61,052 bases of DNA, from positions 1-61,052 of the forward strand of contig JAUYFQ010000029.1 in assembly GCA_030690895.1 (NCBI GenBank), in the 5' to 3' direction. The notes beneath the pieces are model-generated. The model saw only the letters and a list, made by a program, of their open reading frames with translations. It made no database searches and had not been told where the DNA came from. Positions 17,633 through 27,837 of this stretch are shown piece by piece. Position 1 is the stretch's first letter, and each line of letters begins with the position of its first letter. A program made the position numbers and the translations under genes. This DNA is from Sulfuricellaceae bacterium (GTDB lineage: Bacteria > Pseudomonadota > Gammaproteobacteria > Burkholderiales > Sulfuricellaceae).

Positions 17633-17743
17633 TTTTAGGATAATCATAATTTGGCTACGCCAGTAGCGCGCCGCGTGGTGCAGATGCGCAAGGCGGGTTA
17701 GAATGTCCGGACCAAACGCATTTCCTTTAGGAGTCCAGCATTC

Positions 17744-19594
17744 ATGCCGCAATACCGTTCCCGCACCACTACCCACGGCCGCAACATGGCAGGCGCTCGC
17801 GCCCTTTGGCGCGCCACTGGCATGACCGATGGCGATTTCGACAAACCCATCATTGCGATTGCCAATTCGTTTACCCAGTTTGTTCCTGGTCATGTCCATC
17901 TCAAGGATATGGGACAACTGGTGGCGCGCGAAATCGAGGCGGCTGGCGGCGTGGCCAAGGAATTCAATACCATCGCAGTGGATGACGGCATCGCCATGGG
18001 ACATGGCGGCATGCTCTACAGCCTGCCCTCGCGTGAACTGATTGCCGACTCGGTGGAATACATGGTCAACGCACACTGCGCCGACGCGCTGGTGTGCATC
18101 TCGAATTGTGACAAGATCACCCCCGGCATGCTGATGGCCAGCCTGCGCCTCAACATTCCCACCATTTTCGTCTCCGGCGGGCCGATGGAAGCGGGCAAAG
18201 CCGTCATTCACGGCAAAACGATTGCTCTGGATCTGGTGGATGCCATGGTGTCCGCAGCCGATGAAAAAGTGACCGACGAGGATGTCGCCACCATGGAGCG
18301 CTCCGCCTGCCCGACTTGCGGCTCCTGTTCCGGCATGTTTACCGCCAATTCGATGAACTGCCTGGTTGAGGCGCTGGGCCTGGGCTTGCCCGGCAATGGC
18401 TCGCTGGTGGCGACGCACGCCGACCGCAAGCGCCTGTTCCTGGAAGCAGGACGGCTGATCGTGGCGCTGGCCAAGAGCCATTACGAGCGCGACGACATGT
18501 CGGTGCTGCCGCGCTCCATCGCAACGTTTGAAGCTTTCGAAAACGCCGTGGCACTCGACATCGCCATGGGCGGCTCGACCAATACCGTGCTGCACCTGCT
18601 GGCCGCCGCCCACGAGGCAGGCGTAGATTTCACCATGCAGGATATCGATCGCATGTCACGCAAGGTGCCGCACCTTTCCAAAGTCGCGCCCAGCATTCAG
18701 ACCTACCACATGGAAGACGTACACCGCGCTGGCGGCATCATGGCGATTCTGGGCGAACTGGATCGGGCTGGCTTGCTGCACCGTGACCTGCCTACCATTC
18801 ATAGCCCTTCCATGGGCCACGCGCTGGAGCACTGGGATGTATGCCTGACCACGGATGAAAAGGTCAAAACCTTTTATCGCGCCGCGCCGGGCGGTGTGCC
18901 GACCACAGTCGCCTTTAGCCAGGACAAGCGCTTCGCCGAACTGGATCTGGACCGCGCCCAAGGTTGCATTCGAGACTTGGCGCACGCTTACTCTCGGGAT
19001 GGCGGACTGGCTGTGCTGTACGGCAATATTGCCGAGGATGGCTGCATCGTCAAAACAGCGGGGGTCGATGAAAGCATTCTCAAATTTACTGGTCGAGCTC
19101 GCGTTTTCGAGAGCCAGGACGATGCTGTGGCCGCGATTCTGGCCGACCAGATCGTGGCTGGCGACGTGGTGGTGATCCGCTACGAAGGGCCGCGCGGCGG
19201 GCCGGGGATGCAGGAAATGCTGTACCCGACCTCTTATCTCAAATCCAAGGGCATGGGCAAGGTATGCGCTCTGCTGACGGATGGCCGCTTTTCCGGCGGC
19301 ACGTCGGGTTTGAGTATCGGCCACGCCTCGCCGGAAGCCGCTGAAGGCGGCGCAATCGGACTGGTCGAAGAAGGTGACAGCATCGCGATCGATATCCCCA
19401 ATCGCAGCATCAACCTGATGGTGTCATGGGAAGAATTATCACATCGCCGGGCACAAATGGAGGAAAAAGGCCCCAAGGCATGGCAGCCGGTTGCACGGGC
19501 GCGCATCGTTTCCGCTGCCTTGCAGGCTTATGCGGCCATGACCACTTCCGCCGCAAAAGGCGCGGTGCGTGACGTTTCCCAGCTCAAGCGCTAA
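17744..19594 (+). CDS. ilvD: Dihydroxy-acid dehydratase
   Basis: A 616-residue iron-sulfur enzyme that dehydrates dihydroxy-acids in valine, leucine and isoleucine synthesis. Cluster and active-site segments are [14 protein letters not shown] near residue 120 and [18 protein letters not shown] near 190. [16 protein letters not shown] near 490 and [19 protein letters not shown] near 515 are also typical. TAGGAG at 17728-17733 is a good ribosome site for the ATG at 17744. The start of the PilB-like gene follows five bases after the stop. Confidence 0.97.
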   Translation: MPQYRSRTTTHGRNMAGARALWRATGMTDGDFDKPIIAIANSFTQFVPGHVHLKDMGQLVAREIEAAGGVAKEFNTIAVDDGIAMGHGGMLYSLPSRELIADSVEYMVNAHCADALVCISNCDKITPGMLMASLRLNIPTIFVSGGPMEAGKAVIHGKTIALDLVDAMVSAADEKVTDEDVATMERSACPTCGSCSGMFTANSMNCLVEALGLGLPGNGSLVATHADRKRLFLEAGRLIVALAKSHYERDDMSVLPRSIATFEAFENAVALDIAMGGSTNTVLHLLAAAHEAGVDFTMQDIDRMSRKVPHLSKVAPSIQTYHMEDVHRAGGIMAILGELDRAGLLHRDLPTIHSPSMGHALEHWDVCLTTDEKVKTFYRAAPGGVPTTVAFSQDKRFAELDLDRAQGCIRDLAHAYSRDGGLAVLYGNIAEDGCIVKTAGVDESILKFTGRARVFESQDDAVAAILADQIVAGDVVVIRYEGPRGGPGMQEMLYPTSYLKSKGMGKVCALLTDGRFSGGTSGLSIGHASPEAAEGGAIGLVEEGDSIAIDIPNRSINLMVSWEELSHRRAQMEEKGPKAWQPVARARIVSAALQAYAAMTTSAAKGAVRDVSQLKR

Positions 19595-19598
19595 ACCC

Positions 19599-21374
19599 AT
19601 GGCCCTGCCCACCCACGAACACAAACTCACGCTTGGCGAGATCCTCGCCGAGTTGGTGGCAGATGGCATAGTGCCGCAGGCGGATGCGGATAAACTCAAT
19701 GTCCCGATCCGCAATGCCGGCACGATCAAGCTCCATCCGCTGGTCATTATTGCCAGCCAAAAATGGAAGAGCCTGCAAGCCCCCAACAAGGTGCTCACGC
19801 TGGAGGACCTGACCCAGTGGCTGGCGCGCAAGGTGGGCTTGCCATTCCTGCATATCGACCCGCTCAAGGTCGAAGTCGCGGTGGTCGCCAAAGTCATGTC
19901 TCATGCCTATGCCTCGCGCTTCATGATCCTGCCCATCGCCTCCACAGCTCATGAAGTGACGGTAGCGACAGTCGAGCCCTTCGAACGAGAATGGGAAAAA
20001 GAGATCAGCCAGATCCTGCGCTGCGATATTCGCCGGGTCATCGCCACGACAGAACAGATTCAACGTTTCCTGCCGGAATTCTACAATCTGGCACGTTCCA
20101 TGAAAGGCGCCCAGAAACTACATGAGGGCAACCTGCAAAGCGGGATTGTCAACTTCGAGCAACTGGTCGAACTCTCCCGAGCCGGGCATCTCGATGCGAA
20201 CGACCAGCACGTCGTTCAGATCGTGGACTGGCTATTTATCTACGCCTTCGAGCAGCGCGCCTCGGATATCCATCTGGAACCCAGACGCGAGATTGGCAAC
20301 GTGCGATTCAGGATCGACGGCGTGATGCACCACGTTTATCAGATCCCCGCACCAGTAGTCATCGCCATTACCAGCCGAATCAAGGGTCTGGGACGGATGG
20401 ACATCGTCGAGAAACGGCGACCCCAGGATGGACGGATCAAGACCCGGACGCCGGATGGACAGGAAATCGAACTGCGGCTATCCACCATGCCGACAGCTTT
20501 CGGCGAAAAACTGGTGATGCGGATTTTCAGCCCGGATGTCATCGTTCAGGACTTCAAGGAACTGGGGTTCGGCGAACATGAAACACAACGCTGGGAACAG
20601 ATTGTCAGCCGCCCCAACGGCATCGTGCTGGTCACCGGACCCACAGGTTCCGGCAAAACCACCACGCTGTATTCCACCTTGCGCAACCTGGCGCAACCTG
20701 AAGTCAATGTCTGCACAGTCGAAGACCCCATCGAGATGGTCATCCCGCAATTCAACCAGATGCAGGTTCAGAACAATATCGGCCTGGATTTCTCAACGGG
20801 CATCCGCACCTTGATGCGCCAGGACCCGGACATCATCATGATCGGCGAGATCCGCGATCTGGAAACAGCCGAAATGGCGATTCAGGCCGCTCTAACCGGC
20901 CATCTTGTGCTGTCCACCCTGCATACCAACGACGCACCTTCTGCCATTACCCGCTTGATTGATCTTGGGGTTCCGGGCTACCTCATCAACTCCACCGTGC
21001 TGGGCGTACTCGGCCAGCGGCTGATTCGGACACTTTGCCCGCATTGCAAAGAGAAAATAGCCGTCGATGAGAGTAGCTGGCACGATCTGGTATCCCCATG
21101 GAAATCCACCCCCCCGGCTTTCATCAGCGCCCCCAAGGGATGTCTGGAATGCCGCATGACCGGATTTCTGGGGCGGAGCGGGATTTACGAAATCATGCCC
21201 ATGTCGCTCTCCCTGAAAAAACAGGTTTCCACTTCAACCGACCTCGCTGCCTTCAGGGATCAGGCGTACAAGGAAGGCATGAAGCCGCTGCGCATCAGCG
21301 GCGCCCAGAAAATTGCCGCTGGCTTGACCACGTTGGACGAAGTCTTGCGCGTAACCCCGCCTCCAGGTCAGTAG
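19599..21374 (+). CDS. PilB/GspE-type secretion or pilus assembly ATPase
   Basis: A 591-residue AAA-type ATPase of type IV pilus or type II secretion systems. Residues about 10-150 form the GspE N-terminal domain. The ATPase core has Walker A GPTGSGKTTTLYSTL near residue 345, an Asp box (TVEDPIE), a Walker B-like DPDIIMIGEIRDLETAEMA near 410 and the His box LSTLHTNDAPSAITRL near 440. A zinc-binding CPHC..CLEC pair follows near 480 and 510. MALPTHEH is chosen over a start ten codons upstream that overlaps ilvD. No other pilus or secretion gene is next to it, so the machine it drives cannot be named. Confidence 0.88.
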   Translation: MALPTHEHKLTLGEILAELVADGIVPQADADKLNVPIRNAGTIKLHPLVIIASQKWKSLQAPNKVLTLEDLTQWLARKVGLPFLHIDPLKVEVAVVAKVMSHAYASRFMILPIASTAHEVTVATVEPFEREWEKEISQILRCDIRRVIATTEQIQRFLPEFYNLARSMKGAQKLHEGNLQSGIVNFEQLVELSRAGHLDANDQHVVQIVDWLFIYAFEQRASDIHLEPRREIGNVRFRIDGVMHHVYQIPAPVVIAITSRIKGLGRMDIVEKRRPQDGRIKTRTPDGQEIELRLSTMPTAFGEKLVMRIFSPDVIVQDFKELGFGEHETQRWEQIVSRPNGIVLVTGPTGSGKTTTLYSTLRNLAQPEVNVCTVEDPIEMVIPQFNQMQVQNNIGLDFSTGIRTLMRQDPDIIMIGEIRDLETAEMAIQAALTGHLVLSTLHTNDAPSAITRLIDLGVPGYLINSTVLGVLGQRLIRTLCPHCKEKIAVDESSWHDLVSPWKSTPPAFISAPKGCLECRMTGFLGRSGIYEIMPMSLSLKKQVSTSTDLAAFRDQAYKEGMKPLRISGAQKIAAGLTTLDEVLRVTPPPGQ

Positions 21375-21431
21375 ACGTCAACGGAAAGCATGGAAAGTGC
21401 GTTATTTGACCGGTTCGCTTGTGTAAAGAAC

Positions 21432-21459
21432 TTGCAATGATCCGTGGTTTGTTTAAGAT
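21432..21459 (+). promoter_or_regulatory. Candidate sigma-70 promoter for the cytochrome gene
   Basis: TTGCAA (21432-21437) and TAAGAT (21454-21459) are 16 bases apart, upstream of the cytochrome c start. Inferred by eye. Confidence 0.4.
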
Positions 21460-21508
21460 ATCAAGCTCCGGTTTAGGTGGTTTCGTTTTTAACTTTGAGG
21501 AGTCGTGT

Positions 21509-21829
21509 ATGAAAGCAGTTTGGATGGGTATGGCCGCAGCAGCGGTGTTGTTGGTTTCCGGTCAAGCTTCTGCCGATCAGGCATTGGCGCAGAAAAGCGG
21601 CTGCATGGCTTGCCATGGCGTAGACAAGAAAATCGTCGGCCCAGGTTACAAGGAAGTCGCCGCGAAATACAAGGCCGACAAGGGCGCGGAAGCCAAGCTG
21701 ACTGAAAAAGTTATCAAGGGTGGCGTAGGCGCCTGGGGTCAGGTTCCAATGCCGGCCAAAGGTGGCAATGCTGCGGTTTCCGATGCGGATGCAAAAACCC
21801 TGGTGAAGTGGATTCTGACCCAGAAGTAA
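21509..21829 (+). CDS. Small periplasmic cytochrome c (c-551/c-552 type)
   Basis: A 106-residue single-haem cytochrome. The signal peptide MKAVWMGMAAAAVLLVSGQASA is followed by the haem motif CMACH near residue 34. The likely axial methionine lies in GQVPMPAKGG near residue 80, as in cytochrome c-551/c-552 electron carriers. The mature protein of about 84 residues fits. GAGGAG precedes the ATG at 21509. It is probably transcribed alone: its own promoter candidate lies upstream and a terminator follows. It would carry electrons in the periplasm to an oxidase or denitrification enzyme not seen here. Confidence 0.93.
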   Translation: MKAVWMGMAAAAVLLVSGQASADQALAQKSGCMACHGVDKKIVGPGYKEVAAKYKADKGAEAKLTEKVIKGGVGAWGQVPMPAKGGNAAVSDADAKTLVKWILTQK

Positions 21830-21849
21830 GCTGGTTTACGCACCACACT

Positions 21850-21876
21850 AAAAAGCCAGCAGTCGCTGGCTTTTTT
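21850..21876. terminator. Bidirectional terminator between cytochrome and SPOR genes
   Basis: AAAAAGCCAGC-AGTC-GCTGGCTTTTTT forms an 11-base-pair stem with T runs on both strands. It serves the cytochrome gene on the plus strand and the convergent SPOR-domain gene, whose stop codon lies at its edge. Confidence 0.9.
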
Positions 21877-22543
21877 ATTCCCCACAACCCGCCGCTTTGA
21901 GCAAAGTATCTGGAAAGGACTCCTGCTTCAAGCGCACCAGCGCGGCCTCGAAGTCCGACCCGACGGACTTGATCTTGATCGTGACCAATCCCGCTCCGCC
22001 TCTTGGCCCCGCCTTGGCCGATTTGATCCCTTTTTGCCTGATTTGGGCGAGGTATTTGTCCGCGCCTTCCTTGCTGGAGAAAACTCCCAGAGAAATGGCG
22101 AATCGTTGCCCGGTGTTGTCTTGAATGATATAGCCATCAGCCACCTCCAACGCCTTGAGTTCATCCAGCTTTTTCTGTGCCTCTGCTCTGCTCTTCAACG
22201 GGGGCACGAACACCCAGAACTGCGAAGACTTTTCTGGCGCAGTCACAAGTTTGAAGCGGTCATCCTGCAAATGCATGGCTTGTAATGACGCTTTAGCCTG
22301 CTCCGCATCCTCCACAGAGAACGAACCCCATTCCAGACAAACCGGCTCTACCGCCGGGGCGGGGATGGAAAGCGTGGTATTGGCGTCTGTCTCGCTCAAC
22401 AAGCGGATGCTTTCAGGGTTGACCGACGGATGCTTGACCATCGCCTGGCTCTCTTGCTGCTCGACTGACTGAGACATCAGATAAAAAAATAGTCCGTTGG
22501 TTAAAACCAGAACCACGAACAACCATCTCATGACAGCGGCCAT
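21875..22543 (-). CDS. Membrane-anchored SPOR-domain protein
   Basis: A 222-residue protein with an N-terminal membrane anchor (MRWLFVVLVLTNGLFFYLM, residues 5-23) and a periplasmic part. Residues about 68-150 carry a SPOR-like fold (CLEWGSFSVEDAEQAKASL, then GYIIQDNTGQRFAISLGVFSSKEGADKYLAQI). SPOR domains bind peptidoglycan lacking stem peptides at division sites. It follows gcvPB by eight bases, so it is probably read from the glycine cleavage operon, although the function is unrelated. Starts at residues 1 and 5 are both possible. Confidence 0.82.
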   Translation of the reverse strand: MAAVMRWLFVVLVLTNGLFFYLMSQSVEQQESQAMVKHPSVNPESIRLLSETDANTTLSIPAPAVEPVCLEWGSFSVEDAEQAKASLQAMHLQDDRFKLVTAPEKSSQFWVFVPPLKSRAEAQKKLDELKALEVADGYIIQDNTGQRFAISLGVFSSKEGADKYLAQIRQKGIKSAKAGPRGGAGLVTIKIKSVGSDFEAALVRLKQESFPDTLLKAAGCGE

Positions 22544-22551
22544 ACGGGTGC

Positions 22552-24000
22552 TTACGCCGGATTCCAGACCAGATCCGGTTCACGCGCAGCCTTGACATCA
22601 TCCAGGCGACGCACCGGCATGGTATAGGGCGCGCCCTTGAGTTGCTCTGGCTGGCTGTAAGCTTCGTCACGAATCTCCCGCAGCGCGGCTACAAAGGCAT
22701 CCAGCGTCTGGCGGGACTCGGTTTCGGTCGGCTCGATCAGCAGACACTCCTGAACCAGCATGGGGAAATAAGTGGTCGGCGCATGAAAGCCCTTGTCCAG
22801 CAGGCGTTTGGCCACGTCCATGGCAGTCACGCCCGTTTCGTCCTTGATGCGCTTGAGGGTCACGATAAACTCATGGCTGGCACGGCGGCTTGGAAACGCC
22901 AGATCAAATCCGCTGGCAGAGAGTTCAGCCATCAGGTAATTCGCGTTCAGGCTGGAAAACTCCGCCACCCGGTGCATTCCCTCAGCGCCCAGCAAACGGC
23001 TATACACATAGGCTCGCAAAAGCACCCCCGCGTTGCCCATGAAGGCGGACAAGCGCCCAATGGTCTGGGGGCGATCTGTCTCGGTCAACCAACGGTAACG
23101 ATCTGCCTCTTTGGCGACCACAGGGATGGGCAAAAACGCCTCCAGTCTTGTGCTGACACCGACTGGCCCCGACCCTGGCCCACCACCACCGTGGGGAGTC
23201 GAGAAGGTTTTGTGCAGATTCAAGTGGATCACGTCGAAACCCATATCGCCCGGCTTGACGCGCCCCAAAATGGCATTCAGATTGGCGCCATCGTAGTACA
23301 GCAGGCCACCCGCTTCATGCACAATGCGCTGGATTGTTTGTATGCTTTTCTCGAAAAGACCGAGCGTGGATGGGTTGGTCAACATGATCCCCGCCGTCTG
23401 CGGCCCTACCGCTGCCTGCAGCGCGGCCAGATCGACATTCCCGTCGGGGTCGGTCGGTATTTCGCGCACGCTGTAGCCGCACATGACCGCCGTAGCCGGG
23501 TTGGTGCCATGCGCCGCATCTGGAACAAGAATCTCTGTACGCGCCATATCGCCGCGCGCATCGTGATAAGCCCGAATCATCGCCACCCCGGCAAATTCGC
23601 CCTGCGCGCCAGCCATCGGCGTCAGCGAGACGGCGGCCATGCCGGTGACTTCCTTGAGCATTTCCTGCAACTCGTACAGGCAGGACAGAAAGCCCTGGCC
23701 GGTATTTTCAGAACCGAGCGGATGCCTGGCCAGCAATTGCGGAATCATCGCCAACTGGTTGCAGGCACGCGGGTTGTACTTCATGGTGCAAGAGCCGAGG
23801 GGGTAAAAATGTGTGTCGATTGAAAAATTTTTCTGCGACAGTCGCGTGTAATGACGCACGGCATCCATTTCGGACACTTCAGGCAACAGCGGGCGCGACT
23901 TGCGGCGCAGGTGCGCCGGTATTGCGTCGCTTGCCGGGGCTGAAGCGGGGCTTTGCGAAGGGTTTCTTCGGTTGGGGCGGGAGCGTTCAAAAATCAGCAT
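22552..24000 (-). CDS. gcvPB: Glycine dehydrogenase (decarboxylating) subunit 2
   Basis: A 482-residue pyridoxal-phosphate subunit of the split P-protein, which decarboxylates glycine and passes aminomethyl to the lipoyl arm of GcvH. The PLP lysine lies in [20 protein letters not shown] near residue 265. [14 protein letters not shown] near 65 is another strong family marker. The partner subunit gcvPA lies upstream, but tpx is placed between them. A small hairpin repeat precedes it. Confidence 0.96.
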   Translation of the reverse strand: MLIFERSRPNRRNPSQSPASAPASDAIPAHLRRKSRPLLPEVSEMDAVRHYTRLSQKNFSIDTHFYPLGSCTMKYNPRACNQLAMIPQLLARHPLGSENTGQGFLSCLYELQEMLKEVTGMAAVSLTPMAGAQGEFAGVAMIRAYHDARGDMARTEILVPDAAHGTNPATAVMCGYSVREIPTDPDGNVDLAALQAAVGPQTAGIMLTNPSTLGLFEKSIQTIQRIVHEAGGLLYYDGANLNAILGRVKPGDMGFDVIHLNLHKTFSTPHGGGGPGSGPVGVSTRLEAFLPIPVVAKEADRYRWLTETDRPQTIGRLSAFMGNAGVLLRAYVYSRLLGAEGMHRVAEFSSLNANYLMAELSASGFDLAFPSRRASHEFIVTLKRIKDETGVTAMDVAKRLLDKGFHAPTTYFPMLVQECLLIEPTETESRQTLDAFVAALREIRDEAYSQPEQLKGAPYTMPVRRLDDVKAAREPDLVWNPA

Positions 24001-24024
24001 GTTTTGTTTTCATTAAAAGCGTTA

Positions 24025-24066
24025 AACCACGGGGCATGGGGACAAGGCTTCTGTTTTCCCGTGGTT
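24025..24066. repeat. Short hairpin related to family 1 between tpx and gcvPB
   Basis: AACCACGGG (24025-24033) pairs with CCCGTGGTT (24058-24066) around a 24-base loop. It resembles the outer arms of the CACGGGG form of the long hairpin family. It lies in the 69-base gap after tpx. Confidence 0.6.
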
Positions 24067-24069
24067 CAC

Positions 24070-24570
24070 TCAGCTCAAAGCCTGCAAGGCTGCATCGTAA
24101 TCCGGCTCCTGGGTGATTTCCGGCACCAGTTCGGAATAAATAACGGTGTCCGTTTCGTCCAGCACAATCACGGCTCTGGCCATCAGACCGGAAAGCGGCG
24201 GCTCGGTAATCATGACGCCATAATCCTTGAAGAAATCCCGTCCGCGCATGGTGGAGAGCATGACCACCTTATCCAGCCCTTCCGCGCCGCAAAAACGACT
24301 TTGGGCAAAAGGCAGGTCGGCAGAAATCACCAGCACAACTGTATTGTCCAGGTTCGCGGCTTTTTGGTTGAACACCCGGCTGGAGGTCGCGCAAACCGGC
24401 GTGTCGATGCTGGGGACAATCGCTAGCACTTTGCGCTGACCCGCAAATTCGCTCAGCGAAACATCTTCGAGATCCTTGTTCACCAGCATGAAGCTATGCG
24501 CGGTTTCTCCTGCTCGCGGAAAGTGTCCGCCCACATTCAAGGGTTCGCCTTCGAGATTTACGGTCGTCAT
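24070..24570 (-). CDS. tpx: Thiol peroxidase (atypical 2-Cys peroxiredoxin)
   Basis: A 166-residue peroxiredoxin that reduces lipid and other hydroperoxides with thioredoxin. The peroxidatic cysteine is in [17 protein letters not shown] (Cys near residue 61) and the resolving cysteine in QSRFCGAEG (Cys near residue 95), the Tpx arrangement. Length and start are standard. It is inserted between the two halves of the glycine decarboxylase and is flanked by palindromes on both sides (24025-24066 and 24585-24685), which suggests it moved here. Confidence 0.95.
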   Translation of the reverse strand: MTTVNLEGEPLNVGGHFPRAGETAHSFMLVNKDLEDVSLSEFAGQRKVLAIVPSIDTPVCATSSRVFNQKAANLDNTVVLVISADLPFAQSRFCGAEGLDKVVMLSTMRGRDFFKDYGVMITEPPLSGLMARAVIVLDETDTVIYSELVPEITQEPDYDAALQALS

Positions 24571-24584
24571 GTCAGTCTCCTTTT

Positions 24585-24685
24585 ATTCCATTTCTAAATC
24601 ATTCATGTCTAGGCGTCGAGCCGCAGGCAGTGCTATAGCACGACAAGGCGAAACAACAACGACATGGATGATTTAGGCATGGAAT
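24585..24685. repeat. 101-base MITE/REP-like element between gcvPA and tpx
   Basis: Imperfect 25-base terminal inverted repeats (24585-24609 and 24661-24685; about 22 of 25 match) enclose 51 bases that contain the palindrome GTGCTATAGCAC (24630-24641). The right end reaches the gcvPA stop codon. No open frame lies inside, so it would need a transposase in trans. Confidence 0.65.
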
Positions 24686-26079
24686 TACCACTTGCTATTG
24701 GGGCCTGGAACTAGCTTGGTGCATCCAGGGTTGGCGCTACGCCGTTCAATGATCCGGCTTAGTTGTTCGATATATTTGTCCAGGTCTGCGGGTGTTTTGG
24801 TTTCTGTGACGCAAACCAGCATGGCGTGACCCAGCTCGGGGTAATGCGCTGTCAGGTCGAAGCCGCCGACGATCCCTTTGGCTTCCAGAGCACGCAGGAC
24901 TTCCGCGACCGGGATCGGCAGGATCAAAACGAATTCATGGAAAACAGCTTGCTCAAAAGGACGTTTGACGCCGGGCAAGGCAGCCATCGCGCTGGACAGA
25001 TTTGCCGTATTGGCAAGGCAGGCGCCAGCAACCCGCTCCAGGCCATCCGGCCCCAGCAGGCTCATGTGCAGGGTAGCAGCGGTCGCCATCAAGCCCTGAT
25101 TGGAGCAAATGTTGGAAGTGGCCTTGGCGCGCCGGATATGCTGCTCGCGCGCCTGCAAGGTCAGGGCAAAGCCGGGTTTGCCATCCAGATCCACGGTTCG
25201 GCCAATAATCCGGCCTGGCATCTGCCGCACCAGCGCCTGTTTGCAGCACATGAAGCCCAAATAGGGGCCACCGCTGGAGAGGGGCGCGCCCAGGGGCTGC
25301 GCTTCGCCTACCGCAATATCCGCGCCGCGCGCGCCCCAAGCGCCGGGAGGAGTGAGCAGCGCCAGCGCCAGCGGATTCACCAGCCCGATCACCAGTCCGC
25401 CGCGCTCGTGCGCCCAGTCGGTCAAGATATCCACTTCTTCCAGACAACCGAAGAAATTGGGCTGCGGAATCACCAGCGCGGCAAAATCCTTTTCATCCGG
25501 CAGGCGGGTTATGCCGTGCGCCGGGTCGTAATCAATCTCGACCAGTTCAATTTTCTGGTGCTTGACGATGTTGTCAGCGACTTGCCGATAATAGGGATGC
25601 ACGGTTTTCGGTATCAGGATCCGACGCGAACGCTTGTGCGCACGCACGGCCATCAGCACCGCTTCCGCCAGACCGGAAGCGCCGTCGTACAGGCTGGCAT
25701 TGGACACATCCATGCCGGTCAGCGAGGCCATCATGGTCTGGAACTCGTATAGCAACTGCAAGGTTCCCTGGCTGGCTTCAGCCTGATAGGGCGTATAGGC
25801 CGTATAAAACTCGCCGCGCGTCGTGATTTGCCAGACCGCAGCCGGAATATGGTGTTCATACGCGCCCGCGCCGACAAAGTTCAGGAAACGGCCATCCGCC
25901 TCGGCGCGCTCGGTCATCAAGCGGGTGATTTCCATCTCGCTCAAGCCGTCGGAAATTCCGCTCAGCTTTCCGCTTTGCAACTCGGCGGGAATTTCATCAA
26001 ACAGTTCGTCGATGCTGGCCGCGCCGATGCGCGCCAGCATGGTTTGGACATCTTCGTCGGTATGCGGAATAAAGGGCAT
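24685..26079 (-). CDS. gcvPA: Glycine dehydrogenase (decarboxylating) subunit 1
   Basis: A 464-residue N-terminal half of the split P-protein, with the fold but not the PLP lysine. Markers are [10 protein letters not shown] near residue 20, [13 protein letters not shown] near 65, [22 protein letters not shown] near 95 and [18 protein letters not shown] near 130. The frame is open 33 codons further upstream into gcvH, but [15 protein letters not shown] is the family start. Two bases separate it from the gcvH stop. Confidence 0.95.
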   Translation of the reverse strand: MPFIPHTDEDVQTMLARIGAASIDELFDEIPAELQSGKLSGISDGLSEMEITRLMTERAEADGRFLNFVGAGAYEHHIPAAVWQITTRGEFYTAYTPYQAEASQGTLQLLYEFQTMMASLTGMDVSNASLYDGASGLAEAVLMAVRAHKRSRRILIPKTVHPYYRQVADNIVKHQKIELVEIDYDPAHGITRLPDEKDFAALVIPQPNFFGCLEEVDILTDWAHERGGLVIGLVNPLALALLTPPGAWGARGADIAVGEAQPLGAPLSSGGPYLGFMCCKQALVRQMPGRIIGRTVDLDGKPGFALTLQAREQHIRRAKATSNICSNQGLMATAATLHMSLLGPDGLERVAGACLANTANLSSAMAALPGVKRPFEQAVFHEFVLILPIPVAEVLRALEAKGIVGGFDLTAHYPELGHAMLVCVTETKTPADLDKYIEQLSRIIERRSANPGCTKLVPGPNSKW

Positions 26080-26081
26080 TT

Positions 26082-26471
26082 TTAATGCGCTTCGCTGTCT
26101 ACAATCGCCTGATAAGCCGCAGCATCGAGCAGTGCATCGAGATCGGCGGCGTTGTCCGGCTTGATTTTGAACAGCCATGCGGCGTAGGCATCCTGATTGA
26201 TGCTTTCCGGTGCATTTTCTACTTCACTGTTCGAAGCAAGCACTTCGCCGGCGATAGGCGCATAAACATCGGAAGCGGCCTTGACCGACTCCACCACCGC
26301 ACATTCCTCGCCCTGGGTCAGCTTGCGACCAGACACCGGAGGTTCCACAAACACCATGTCGCCCAGCAGTTCCTGGGCATGGTGGGTAATGCCCACGACA
26401 GCCGCGCCATCGGCTTCAAGCCGAACCCATTCGTGGGATTTGGTGTATTTCAGATTACTCGGGATGGTCAT
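26082..26471 (-). CDS. gcvH: Glycine cleavage system H protein
   Basis: A 129-residue lipoyl carrier of the glycine cleavage complex. The lipoylated lysine is in [18 protein letters not shown] near residue 65. The start [16 protein letters not shown] and the C-terminal [12 protein letters not shown] are typical. It lies 30 bases after gcvT and two bases before gcvPA, in one operon. Confidence 0.97.
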   Translation of the reverse strand: MTIPSNLKYTKSHEWVRLEADGAAVVGITHHAQELLGDMVFVEPPVSGRKLTQGEECAVVESVKAASDVYAPIAGEVLASNSEVENAPESINQDAYAAWLFKIKPDNAADLDALLDAAAYQAIVDSEAH

Positions 26472-26501
26472 TTTGCTATCCTTCTAAATAATTTTTCTAA
26501 A

Positions 26502-27593
26502 TTATGCCACGTTTTTATAGCAGGGCTTGCCATTGCGCACGAAGGGATAACGCACCACCTGGGCATTCAACAGCTTACCGCGCATTTCTACTTGTACCGT
26601 ATCGCCCACTGCTACCGCCGCAGGCAAGCGCGCCATGGCGATGGACTGACCCAGCGTGGGAGCAAAGCCGCCGCTGGTGATTTCACCCTCGCCGTGGAGC
26701 GTGGTGACGGTCTGGTGGCCGCGCAGCACGCCCTTGTCCAAGAGCAGCAAGCCGATCATCTGCCGGGAAACGCTCTGGCTGGCAAGCGCTTGCTTGCCGA
26801 TAAAGTCGCGCGGACTAATGAGATCAACCGTCCAGCTCAAACCCGATTCGAGCGGCGTAACACTCTCATCCATATCCTGACCATACAGATTCATGCCCGC
26901 CTCAAGCCGCAAGGTATCGCGCGCGCCGAGGCCAATCGGCGCGACGCCTTGTTCCAGCAAGGCCTGCCAAAGGAAGGGGGCGGCCTTCTCCGGCAGCATG
27001 ACCTCAAAGCCATCCTCTCCGGTATAGCCGGTACGGGCGATCAACATCGCGCCCATTTCTGCGGCCTGGAAGGGCTTGAGACGCTCGCTGATTTTCTGCG
27101 AGCCGGGCATGGCCGCCCAGAATTTTGCTCTTGCCATCGGCCCCTGAATTGCGATCATGGCCAAGTCGCGGCGCGGAGTGAGCGTGATTGTCGGCGCCAG
27201 ACTGACGCGTTTTTCCTCCATCCAGGCCAGGTCTTTTGTCGCTGTTCCGGCATTGACCACGATACGAAACCAGTCCTCGCGCATGAAATAAATGATCAGA
27301 TCGTCAATGACGCCACCCTGCTCGTTCAACAGGCAGGAATAGAGCGCCTTGCCGGGCAGGGTCAACTTGTCGACATTGTTGGCGACCAACTGCCGCAAAA
27401 AATCACGCGCGCCGCTTCCGCGCAAGTCCACCACCCGCATGTGGGATACGTCAAACATGCCGGCATCGTTGCGAACTTTATGATGCTCTTCGAGTTGCGA
27501 TCCATAATGAAGCGGCATATCCCAACCGCCGAAATCCACCATTTTCGCTCCGGCTGCACGATGGACGGCATTCAGCGGGGTCATTTCAAGCAT
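26502..27593 (-). CDS. gcvT: Aminomethyltransferase (T protein)
   Basis: A 363-residue enzyme that releases ammonia from the aminomethyl-lipoyl group of GcvH and loads the carbon onto tetrahydrofolate. Markers are [23 protein letters not shown] at the N-terminus, [12 protein letters not shown] near residue 50, [14 protein letters not shown] near 190 and [20 protein letters not shown] near 225. The ATG at 27593 is preferred over one at 27605, because GGAGA with a good spacing precedes the former. No glycine riboswitch is recognisable upstream, where a family 1 hairpin repeat sits instead. Confidence 0.95.
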   Translation of the reverse strand: MLEMTPLNAVHRAAGAKMVDFGGWDMPLHYGSQLEEHHKVRNDAGMFDVSHMRVVDLRGSGARDFLRQLVANNVDKLTLPGKALYSCLLNEQGGVIDDLIIYFMREDWFRIVVNAGTATKDLAWMEEKRVSLAPTITLTPRRDLAMIAIQGPMARAKFWAAMPGSQKISERLKPFQAAEMGAMLIARTGYTGEDGFEVMLPEKAAPFLWQALLEQGVAPIGLGARDTLRLEAGMNLYGQDMDESVTPLESGLSWTVDLISPRDFIGKQALASQSVSRQMIGLLLLDKGVLRGHQTVTTLHGEGEITSGGFAPTLGQSIAMARLPAAVAVGDTVQVEMRGKLLNAQVVRYPFVRNGKPCYKNVA

Positions 27594-27623
27594 TGCTTTC
27601 TCCATGTTTTATTCCAAATTCCG

Positions 27624-27824
27624 GATAATCCTAAAAACCGCATTTCGACCACGAAATACACGAAATACACGAAATAAACCAAAAATAGGCGCCTCTAGGC
27701 GACAATTGGTTGAACAGGAATATCCACTCACCCATCAGGTGATGCGCAGTCATCTTGTATCTTTAATGAATTTTTCGTGTTTTTCGTGTATTTCGTGGTT
27801 CAACTAAGTTTTTTAGGATAATTG
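27624..27824. repeat. Long hairpin repeat, family 1 (CACGAAATA arms), copy 3
   Basis: Tandem CACGAAATA units (about 27649-27677) are mirrored by TTCGTGTTTTTCGTGTATTTCGTGG (27773-27798). An outer layer pairs ATAATCCTAAAAAC with GTTTTTTAGGATAAT. The core carries CGCCTCTAGGCG and the inner hairpin CACCCATCAGGTG. It is nearly identical over about 80 bases to the core of the copy at 60696. It fills the space between gcvT and the DUF3426 gene; no other gene is seen. Confidence 0.85.
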
Positions 27825-27837
27825 GTTCCATCTGGAA

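Noticed and set aside
17304-17743. Search for a tRNA or small RNA gene in the gap before ilvD
   Set aside because: No cloverleaf; the gap is explained by the palindrome, the FNR-like box and the hairpin repeat.
26085-27677. Plus-strand frame of 530 codons across gcvH and gcvT
   Set aside because: Shadow of two recognised genes on the other strand.
27594-27837. Glycine riboswitch ahead of gcvT
   Set aside because: The gap is filled by a family 1 hairpin; the conserved glycine aptamer landmarks are not seen.
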